Assembly (NCBI GenBank): GCA_045541455.1
Contig: JAZQJA010000056.1
Span: 1-5,173 of the forward strand
Reading direction: 5' to 3'
From: RGIG9041 sp045541455
GTDB taxonomy: Bacteria > Bacillota > Clostridia > Oscillospirales > QAKW01
DNA: 5,173 nucleotides
In this document: in pieces, positions 1 to 5,173 of the stretch
Layout: each line of letters starts with the position of its first letter
Position numbering within the stretch: position 1 is the stretch's first letter
Made by a program: the position numbers and the translations under genes
Notes under the pieces: model-generated
Database searches by the model: none
What the model saw: the letters and a program-made list of their open reading frames with translations, nothing else
What the model was told of the DNA's origin: nothing

Positions 1-10
1 AAATTAAATA

Positions 11-19
11 TGATATAAT
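11..19 (+). promoter_or_regulatory. Extended -10 promoter element for uvrB-uvrA
   Basis: The sequence TGATATAAT is a perfect -10 hexamer (TATAAT, 14-19) preceded by the TG dinucleotide of an extended -10 element. Transcription would start near position 26, giving a leader of roughly 27 bases before the uvrB start codon. A -35 box at normal spacing would fall before position 1 and cannot be seen. The extended -10 would lower dependence on a -35 box. The start site is inferred from spacing only. Confidence 0.65.
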
Positions 20-27
20 TTATATCA
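11..27. repeat. Perfect palindrome over the uvrB -10 box (possible operator)
   Basis: TGATATAATTTATATCA has two perfect 8-base arms around a single central T. It covers the whole extended -10 element and the predicted start site, which is where a repressor dimer could block RNA polymerase. It does not resemble the Gram-positive LexA (SOS) box, which has GAAC and GTTC half sites. Because the arms are nearly all A/T and contain TATAAT itself, part of the symmetry may be chance. An operator role is inference. Confidence 0.35.
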
Positions 28-39
28 CATTTACGCAAA

Positions 40-45
40 AGAGGA
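40..45 (+). promoter_or_regulatory. Ribosome binding site of uvrB
   Basis: AGAGGA lies seven bases before the ATG at 53, a good Shine-Dalgarno match at normal spacing. It supports 53 as the start, as does the protein N-terminus, which begins directly with the conserved UvrB opening (FKPTGDQPQAI). Confidence 0.85.
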
Positions 46-52
46 TTTTATA

Positions 53-2008
53 ATGAACAAATTCAAACTTGTATCACCCTTTAAGCCAACAGGTGACCAG
101 CCTCAAGCTATAGATAGCCTTGTAAATGGAATAAAAAGCGGTAAAAAAGAACAAACTTTGCTAGGTGTTACAGGTAGTGGTAAAACATTCACAATGGCAA
201 ATGTTATTGAAAAAGTTCAAAAACCTACTCTTGTATTAGCGCATAATAAAACTCTTGCCGCGCAACTTTGCTCTGAACTTAAAGAATTTTTTCCTGAAAA
301 TGCGGTTGAATACTTTGTTTCCTACTATGATTATTATCAGCCGGAAGCATATATTGCCGCATCTGACACATATATCGAAAAAGACAGTTCTATAAATGAT
401 GAGATAGATAAACTTCGCCACAGTGCCACGTTTTCAATTCTCGAACGCCCTGATACAATTATCGTTTCATCTGTTTCCTGTATTTACAGTTTGGGCGACC
501 CGGAGGAATACCAAGACCTTGTTATATCACTAAGGCCAGGTATGAAAAAAGACCGTGACGATGTGATAGCCGAACTTGTTGCAATACAATATGAACGTAA
601 CGACATCGACTTTTCGCGAAATAAATTCCGCGTAAGAGGGGATGTTCTTGAAATCTTTCCGGCAGCATCAAGCGATAATATTATCCGTGTTGAGTTTTTT
701 GATGATGAGATAGAACGGATATGCGAACTCAACCACTTGACAGGCGAACTTGTTGCAGTGCTGTCCCACGTTGCAATTTATCCTGCTTCACACTATGTTA
801 CATCACGTGAGCGTGTGGATAGGGCTATCAAAGAAATTAAGGCAGAACTTGTCGAGCGGGTAAAATATTTTAACCAGAATAATATGCTAATAGAGGCACA
901 ACGTATCGAACAACGAACTTTGTATGATATGGAAATGCTTGAAGAACTTGGCTTTTGCTCAGGTATAGAAAACTATTCCCGCGTGTTAAGCGGTAGGGCG
1001 CCGGGTAGTACGCCGTTTACTCTGTTTGATTTCTTCCCCGATGACTTTTTACTGATTATCGATGAGTCTCACGTTACTGTGCCGCAGGTGCGCGGTATGT
1101 ACGGCGGTGACCGCTCGCGTAAAGAAAGCCTTGTTCGTTACGGGTTTAGGCTTCCGTCTGCTTTTGATAACCGTCCGCTTAATTTTGATGAGTTTTTGAC
1201 CAAACTGGATAAGGTTCTGTATGTCAGTGCAACTCCGGCAAAATTTGAACTTGAACGCAGTGAAAATGTTGCTGAGCAGGTGATACGTCCAACCGGTCTT
1301 TTAGACCCGCTTATTACTGTAAAACCGGTTGAGGGGCAAATGGATGACCTGCTTTCACAAATCAAACTGCGCGCAGAAAAAAACGAACGTGTTCTTGTAA
1401 CAACTCTTACAAAACGTATGGCTGAAGATCTTACTGCCTACCTTGAGGGTATGGGTATAAAGGTTAGATATATGCATCACGATGTTGAAACTATTGAGCG
1501 TATGGAACTTGTACGTGACTTGCGTTTGGGTGAGTATGATGTGCTTGTAGGAATTAACTTGCTAAGAGAAGGTTTGGATATACCAGAAGTGTCGCTTGTT
1601 GCAATTCTTGATGCAGATAAAGAAGGCTTTTTGCGGTCCGAAACATCGCTTGTTCAGACAATAGGCAGGGCTGCGCGTAACGAACACGGTGAAGTAATAA
1701 TGTATGCAGACAGCGTCACACCGTCAATGGAACGCGCGATTGACGAAACCAATCGGCGCCGTGCAATTCAGTCAAACTATAATAAACAAAACGGAATTAT
1801 ACCCAAATCAATCAAAAAAGATGTACGCTCTGTTCTTGAAATATCCAAGGCAGAGGACAACTTGTCAAAGGGTAAGTTGTCTAAAAAAGATAAAGAACGA
1901 CTTATTAATGACTATACAAAACAAATGCGTGAGGCAGCACGCTTGCTCGAATTTGAGTATGCGGCACTTATGCGTGATAAGATAGCAAAACTAAAGGAAG
2001 AAAAATAA
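53..2008 (+). CDS. uvrB: Excinuclease ABC subunit B (UvrB)
   Basis: UvrB is the lesion-verifying, helicase-like ATPase of nucleotide excision repair. UvrA loads it at damaged DNA, where it opens the helix, checks the strand and recruits UvrC for the dual incision. It acts in the cytoplasm on the chromosome. The 651-residue protein is close to the usual family length of about 655-670. Visible motifs in order: Walker A GVTGSGKT (38-45); the tyrosine-rich beta-hairpin that inserts between DNA strands (about 87-115, with Y91, Y92, Y94, Y95); the DEAD-like Walker B DESH (337-340); the RPTGLLDP segment (from R412); helicase motif VI QTIGRAAR (535-542); and a C-terminal UVR domain (about 617-651, core REAARLLEFEYAALMRDKI), which in the family contacts UvrC. 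No key residue is missing and there is no frameshift. It is the first gene of an operon with uvrA, which begins at the next base. Identification is very secure. Confidence 0.99.
   Translation: MNKFKLVSPFKPTGDQPQAIDSLVNGIKSGKKEQTLLGVTGSGKTFTMANVIEKVQKPTLVLAHNKTLAAQLCSELKEFFPENAVEYFVSYYDYYQPEAYIAASDTYIEKDSSINDEIDKLRHSATFSILERPDTIIVSSVSCIYSLGDPEEYQDLVISLRPGMKKDRDDVIAELVAIQYERNDIDFSRNKFRVRGDVLEIFPAASSDNIIRVEFFDDEIERICELNHLTGELVAVLSHVAIYPASHYVTSRERVDRAIKEIKAELVERVKYFNQNNMLIEAQRIEQRTLYDMEMLEELGFCSGIENYSRVLSGRAPGSTPFTLFDFFPDDFLLIIDESHVTVPQVRGMYGGDRSRKESLVRYGFRLPSAFDNRPLNFDEFLTKLDKVLYVSATPAKFELERSENVAEQVIRPTGLLDPLITVKPVEGQMDDLLSQIKLRAEKNERVLVTTLTKRMAEDLTAYLEGMGIKVRYMHHDVETIERMELVRDLRLGEYDVLVGINLLREGLDIPEVSLVAILDADKEGFLRSETSLVQTIGRAARNEHGEVIMYADSVTPSMERAIDETNRRRAIQSNYNKQNGIIPKSIKKDVRSVLEISKAEDNLSKGKLSKKDKERLINDYTKQMREAARLLEFEYAALMRDKIAKLKEEK
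1994..2000 (+). promoter_or_regulatory. Ribosome binding site of uvrA, inside the end of uvrB
   Basis: AAGGAAG lies within the last codons of uvrB, with AAGGA ending ten bases before the uvrA ATG at 2009. It decides the uvrA start, which directly follows the uvrB stop TAA (2006-2008). The arrangement suggests that ribosomes finishing uvrB can restart on uvrA (translational coupling), which is inference. Confidence 0.75.
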
Positions 2009-4837
2009 ATGGCTAACCATATTAAAGTAAGAGGCGCTCGGGCGAATAATCTTAAAAATATAAATGTTACTATTCCGCGTGACAAACTTGTTGTTTTTAC
2101 AGGTTTGTCCGGTAGCGGAAAGTCGTCACTTGCGTTTGATACTTTGTATGCCGAAGGGCAGCGTCGCTATGTCGAAAGCCTTTCGTCGTATGCAAGAATG
2201 TTTCTCGGTCAGATGGAAAAACCTGATGTAGATGAAATTGAGGGCCTTTCTCCTGCAATTTCTATTGATCAAAAAACTACATCAAAAAATCCACGCTCTA
2301 CAGTCGGTACAGTCACAGAAATTTACGATTATCTGCGTCTGCTCTATGCACGTGTGGGTAAACCGCACTGCCCAATTTGCGGTAGGGAAATAACCCAACA
2401 AACAGTTGACCAGATTGTTGATAGAATTTTAGAAATGCCCGAGGGTACAAAACTTAACATTCTCGCACCAGTCGTGCGCAACCGCAAAGGCGAATACCAA
2501 AAACTTTTTGAAGACGCTTCAAAAAGCGGTTTTGTGCGAGTGCAAGTTGACGGAATTATGTACGATCTCTTAGAAAAAATTCCGCTTGAGAAGAATAAAA
2601 AACATAATATCGAAATTGTAGTTGACCGTCTTGTGATTCGTGACGGAATTCGTCAGCGGCTTTCCGACTCGGTCGAAACCGCTTTGCATAATGCAAAAGG
2701 CCTTGTTATTGCAAAACAAATTGATGGCGATGAAATTTTGTTTTCTCAAAATTACAGTTGTCCTGATCATGATTTTTCAATAGAAGAACTCAACCCGCGT
2801 ATGTTTTCTTTTAACGCGCCGTTTGGTGCCTGCCCGGAGTGTGACGGTATTGGCTATAAATTAAAACTTGATGTTGACCTTGTAATGCCTGACCGTACAA
2901 AATCCATTAATGACGGTGCTTTTAAAGCTACAGGCTGGTCAAATCCATACCATGGTGACAGTATTACTCGTATGTATTTTGATGCAATATCAAAAAAATA
3001 CGATATTCCGCTTGATGTTCCGGTAAAGGATATCCCTAAAGAAAAACTTGATATTGTGCTTTACGGTAACGGTGGTGAAAAAATTAAAATGCACCGCAAA
3101 TCGTCGTTTGGCTCGGTCGAGTATGACAGTGCTTTTGAGGGCGTTATACCAAACCTTGAAAGACGTTTTAAGGAAACAACCAGCGATTATATGCGCCGTG
3201 AAATCGAAAGTTATATGAGAGAAAGCGATTGTACGGCGTGTAATGGTAAACGTTTGCGTCCCGAAGTGCTTGCCGTTACTGTGGGCGACAAAAATATAAG
3301 CGAGATTACCGATATGTCGGTAGTCAAGCTTATTGAGTTTTTTGATAAACTCAAACTGTCTGAAAAAGATACAATGATTGCAAGCCGTGTTGTTAAGGAA
3401 ATTAAAAACAGGCTTGAGTTTTTGAGAAATGTTGGCCTTGAGTACCTCACTCTTTCTCGTAGTGCAGGCACGCTGTCGGGCGGTGAAAGCCAGCGTATAA
3501 GGCTTGCAACACAAATCGGTTCAAGCCTTATGGGTGTTGTGTATATTCTCGACGAGCCGTCGATTGGTTTGCATCAGCGCGACAATGATAAACTTATTGC
3601 GACTTTGAAAAAACTGCGTGACCTTGGTAATACTTTGATAGTTGTTGAGCACGATGAGGATACAATGCTCGCCGCAGACCATATTGTAGATATCGGTCCT
3701 GGCGCAGGTATACACGGCGGCTATGTCGTGGCAGAGGGCACACCTCAAAATATAATGTCAAAAAAAGAGTCTATTACCGGTCAGTATCTTTCAGGTGTTA
3801 AAAAAATTGAGGTTCCTTCACAACGTAGACAGGGAAACGGCAAGTTTTTAACAGTTAAAGGTGCAAGTGAGAATAATTTAAAGAATATCAATGTCAAAAT
3901 ACCGCTTGGTACAATGACCTGTGTTACAGGTGTGTCAGGAAGCGGTAAGTCGTCGCTTATTAATTCAATACTGTATAAAACACTCGCGCGTGACTTAAAT
4001 CGTGCAGGTACTTTCCCCGGTAAATGTAAAACTATCGAGGGTATAGAAAATCTTGACAAGGTAATTAATATCGACCAATCGCCTATAGGCAGAACACCCC
4101 GTTCAAATCCTGCAACTTATACATCAGTTTTTAGCGATATAAGAGAACTGTTTGCTTCAACAAATTACGCTAAAGCACGTGGATATGGTGCTGGCAGATT
4201 TTCCTTTAATGTTCGTGGCGGTCGGTGTGAGGCATGTCAGGGCGACGGTATTGTTAAAATTGAAATGCACTTTTTACCCGATATTTATATAGCTTGTGAC
4301 GTGTGTAAAGGAAAACGCTATAACCGTGACACACTTGAGGTTAAATATAAGGACAAATCCATTGCGGATGTGCTTGATATGACAGTAGAAGAAGGGCTTG
4401 AGTTTTTTGAAAATCATCAAAAGATATATCGCAAACTAAAAACTCTATATGATGTAGGATTGTCGTATATTAAAATAGGGCAGGCATCTACAACATTGTC
4501 CGGGGGAGAGGCACAGCGTGTCAAATTGGCTACCGAATTATCAAAACGACCAACCGGAAAAACTGTATATATTCTTGATGAGCCTACAACAGGATTGCAT
4601 ACTGCCGATGTTCATAAACTTATTGAGGTTTTACAAAAACTTGCAGACGGTGGTAACACGGTGATTATAATAGAGCATAATCTTGATGTTATAAAAACTG
4701 CAGATTATATTATTGATTTAGGACCGGAAGGCGGAGACGGTGGTGGAAATGTTGTAGCCACCGGTACTCCCGAACAGGTATCAGAGGTGCCAGATTCTTA
4801 TACCGGTCAGTATCTTAAAAAAATGCTCAAAAAATAA
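2009..4837 (+). CDS. uvrA: Excinuclease ABC subunit A (UvrA)
   Basis: UvrA is the damage sensor of nucleotide excision repair: a dimeric ABC-type ATPase that binds distorted DNA, hands the site to UvrB and then leaves. At 942 residues it has the normal full length. It contains two ABC ATPase halves. Half one has Walker A GLSGSGKS (32-39), signature LSGGESQ (489-495) and Walker B YILDEP (512-517). Half two has Walker A GVSGSGKS (641-648), signature LSGGEAQ (830-836) and Walker B YILDEP (854-859). Zinc-site residues are a CPIC pair (C121, C124) before the UvrB-binding region, a second module CPDH...CPEC (C251, H254, C275, C278), and the C-terminal zinc finger C740-x2-C743-x19-C763-x2-C766 that contributes to damage-specific DNA binding. 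The second module has His where E. coli UvrA has Cys, and His can still bind zinc. The N-terminus starts at the conserved IKVRGARANNLKNI segment, supporting the ATG at 2009. The gene abuts uvrB and ends just before a terminator. It is the UvrA repair protein and not a drug-resistance or Uup-like ABC-F relative, because it carries the zinc modules and UvrB-binding insertion. Confidence 0.99.
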   Translation: MANHIKVRGARANNLKNINVTIPRDKLVVFTGLSGSGKSSLAFDTLYAEGQRRYVESLSSYARMFLGQMEKPDVDEIEGLSPAISIDQKTTSKNPRSTVGTVTEIYDYLRLLYARVGKPHCPICGREITQQTVDQIVDRILEMPEGTKLNILAPVVRNRKGEYQKLFEDASKSGFVRVQVDGIMYDLLEKIPLEKNKKHNIEIVVDRLVIRDGIRQRLSDSVETALHNAKGLVIAKQIDGDEILFSQNYSCPDHDFSIEELNPRMFSFNAPFGACPECDGIGYKLKLDVDLVMPDRTKSINDGAFKATGWSNPYHGDSITRMYFDAISKKYDIPLDVPVKDIPKEKLDIVLYGNGGEKIKMHRKSSFGSVEYDSAFEGVIPNLERRFKETTSDYMRREIESYMRESDCTACNGKRLRPEVLAVTVGDKNISEITDMSVVKLIEFFDKLKLSEKDTMIASRVVKEIKNRLEFLRNVGLEYLTLSRSAGTLSGGESQRIRLATQIGSSLMGVVYILDEPSIGLHQRDNDKLIATLKKLRDLGNTLIVVEHDEDTMLAADHIVDIGPGAGIHGGYVVAEGTPQNIMSKKESITGQYLSGVKKIEVPSQRRQGNGKFLTVKGASENNLKNINVKIPLGTMTCVTGVSGSGKSSLINSILYKTLARDLNRAGTFPGKCKTIEGIENLDKVINIDQSPIGRTPRSNPATYTSVFSDIRELFASTNYAKARGYGAGRFSFNVRGGRCEACQGDGIVKIEMHFLPDIYIACDVCKGKRYNRDTLEVKYKDKSIADVLDMTVEEGLEFFENHQKIYRKLKTLYDVGLSYIKIGQASTTLSGGEAQRVKLATELSKRPTGKTVYILDEPTTGLHTADVHKLIEVLQKLADGGNTVIIIEHNLDVIKTADYIIDLGPEGGDGGGNVVATGTPEQVSEVPDSYTGQYLKKMLKK

Positions 4838-4845
4838 AAAAAGAT

Positions 4846-4920
4846 AGAAATACACGCATTAAAAGCCTTGAAATATTTTTTTCAAGGCTTTTAAATTTAA
4901 AATATGAGCGTGTAATTTCT
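4846..4920. repeat. Outer inverted repeat enclosing the terminator
   Basis: AGAAATACACGC (4846-4857) and GCGTGTAATTTCT (4908-4920) are inverted copies, twelve pairs with one bulged A on the right. They enclose the terminator hairpin, with one unpaired base on the left and about 13 on the right, making a long nested hairpin of 75 bases. Read on the minus strand, the outer stem is followed by ATCTTTTTTTATTTTTT, a much better T-run than on the plus strand, so the structure could also stop leftward transcription. It could instead be a small mobile palindromic repeat. Confidence 0.6.
4859..4894 (+). terminator. Rho-independent terminator of the uvrB-uvrA operon
   Basis: A perfect 15-base-pair stem (4859-4873 with 4880-4894) closes a six-base loop, 21 bases after the uvrA stop. 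Its core GCCTTG/CAAGGC is flanked by AAAA on the left and TTTT on the right, the usual form of a terminator able to work in both directions. The T-run after the core is only four bases before AAATTT, so it is moderate on the + strand. No other gene lies between this and the tRNA. Confidence 0.82.
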
Positions 4921-4937
4921 TGTCAAAAACATTAAAA

Positions 4938-4966
4938 TTTATAAAATAATAAATATATTTTATAAA
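4938..4966. repeat. A/T-only inverted repeat
   Basis: TTTATAAAATA (4938-4948) and TATTTTATAAA (4956-4966) are perfect 11-base inverted copies around a seven-base spacer. The arms contain no G or C. In sequence this AT-rich, such symmetry can arise by chance, and no function can be assigned. It lies just before a candidate promoter. Confidence 0.5.
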
Positions 4967-4970
4967 ACAC

Positions 4971-4999
4971 TTGAGTTTTTAAAAGGTTTGTATTATAAT
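4971..4999 (+). promoter_or_regulatory. Candidate distal promoter upstream of the tRNA
   Basis: TTGAGT (4971-4976) and TATAAT (4994-4999) are separated by exactly 17 bases, a near-consensus housekeeping-sigma promoter. Transcription would begin around 5005-5007, at the left edge of the 5004-5055 inverted repeat, and read toward the tRNA about 100 bases downstream. In AT-rich DNA false matches are common, but the spacing and both hexamers are good. Confidence 0.55.
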
Positions 5000-5003
5000 A
5001 TAA

Positions 5004-5055
5004 AATATTCTAAAAAATCAAGTTAAAAGAAAATTACTTTGTTTTTTAGAATATT
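5004..5055. repeat. Long inverted repeat at a predicted transcript start
   Basis: AATATTCTAAAAAA (5004-5017) and TTTTTTAGAATATT (5042-5055) are perfect 14-base inverted copies. The pairing can continue inward through CAAGT (5019-5023) with ACTTTG (5036-5041), allowing a bulged T on each side, to give a stem of about 19 pairs. It lacks a GC-rich core, so it is not a typical terminator. It may be a 5' hairpin on the distal-promoter transcript, a DNA palindrome, or a mobile-element remnant. Function is unknown. Confidence 0.55.
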
Positions 5056-5062
5056 GTTTAAA

Positions 5063-5093
5063 TTGTAGCGGTTAAACTTGGTTTAGGTATAAT
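5063..5093 (+). promoter_or_regulatory. Candidate proximal promoter of the tRNA
   Basis: A consensus TATAAT lies at 5088-5093, with a weaker -35-like TTGTAG at 5063-5068, 19 bases upstream. Transcription would start near 5100, only about six bases before the tRNA, the short leader expected of a tRNA promoter. The -10 is convincing; the -35 is weak and its spacing slightly long. Confidence 0.5.
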
Positions 5094-5105
5094 TGAATAT
5101 CTTAT

Positions 5106-5173
5106 CGAGATGTGGCGCAGCTGGTAGCGCGCTTGCTTTGGGACTAAGAGAACGGTTCAAACCCCTACTCTTG
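5106..5173 (+). tRNA. tRNA-Pro (anticodon UGG), 3' half irregular, runs to window end
   Basis: The 5' half is canonical: acceptor strand CGAGATG (5106-5112), TG, D-stem GCGC/GCGC around the loop AGCTGGTA (5119-5126), then anticodon loop TTTGGGA (5137-5143) with anticodon TGG at 5139-5141, which reads CCN proline codons. The GGTTCAAAC T-loop signature is present (5154-5162). The 3' half does not fold well. The anticodon stem CTTGC/CTAAG has a C-C mismatch and a G-T pair. Only seven bases separate it from TTC where nine or ten are expected, and the T-stem has a mismatch and seems one base short on its 3' side. The acceptor end ACTCTTG pairs with only five of seven positions. The span is 68 bases against about 74 expected without CCA. 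It may be a real gene with sequence errors at a contig end, or a decayed copy. Confidence 0.7.

Noticed and set aside
1..52. SOS (LexA) box before uvrB
   Set aside because: No GAAC...GTTC type site is present in the visible leader. One could still lie upstream of the window, so SOS control is neither supported nor excluded.
1704..1985. A 93-codon open frame on the + strand overlapping the 3' end of uvrB in another frame
   Set aside because: It lies wholly within conserved UvrB sequence including the UVR domain, has no convincing ribosome binding site, and its product resembles no family I recognise.
2990..3514. A 174-codon open frame on the minus strand inside uvrA
   Set aside because: It is fully antisense to the conserved UvrA frame, has no recognisable domain, and is explained by the codon pattern of uvrA.
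2009..4837. UvrA-like self-resistance protein of an antibiotic cluster
   Set aside because: It sits in an operon with uvrB and has all canonical zinc and ATPase motifs, so it is the housekeeping repair gene.
4904..4915. Start codon ATG in the intergenic region after uvrA
   Set aside because: It opens a frame of only three codons before TAA, with no ribosome binding site. No plausible small gene was seen between 4838 and 5105.
4921..5105. Riboswitch, T-box or CRISPR repeats in the spacer
   Set aside because: There are no regularly spaced direct repeats, no T-box motif and no conserved riboswitch core. Only A/T-rich inverted repeats and promoter-like elements are visible.

Overview
This window holds a complete uvrB-uvrA operon on the + strand, followed by a short, very AT-rich intergenic stretch and, at the right edge, a proline tRNA whose 3' half looks damaged. 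The low-GC sequence, strong AGAGGA/AAGGA ribosome binding sites, consensus TATAAT boxes and tandem uvrB-uvrA order suggest a low-GC Firmicute, probably a clostridium. Genus cannot be assigned from sequence alone.

Layout: positions 1-52 carry an extended -10 promoter element inside a perfect short palindrome, then a ribosome binding site. uvrB (53-2008, 651 aa) is followed with no intervening base by uvrA (2009-4837, 942 aa). Both genes look intact, with all their ATPase or helicase motifs and UvrA's zinc-binding cysteine clusters. A strong hairpin terminator (4859-4894), set inside a longer imperfect inverted repeat (4846-4920), closes the operon. Positions 4921-5105 encode no plausible protein. 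They hold two A/T-only or nearly A/T-only inverted repeats (4938-4966 and 5004-5055) and two candidate promoters reading toward the tRNA (4971-4999 and 5063-5093). A tRNA-Pro(UGG) starts at 5106 and reaches the window end.

Function: UvrA and UvrB are the damage-recognition half of nucleotide excision repair. The UvrA dimer finds distorted DNA and loads UvrB, which verifies the lesion and recruits the UvrC nuclease. uvrC is not in this window. Making UvrB and UvrA from one message with abutting reading frames fits their joint role.

I see no new system here. The window is mostly housekeeping. The points most worth a second look are the irregular tRNA-Pro 3' half, the palindrome over the uvrB -10 box, and the cluster of inverted repeats between uvrA and the tRNA.
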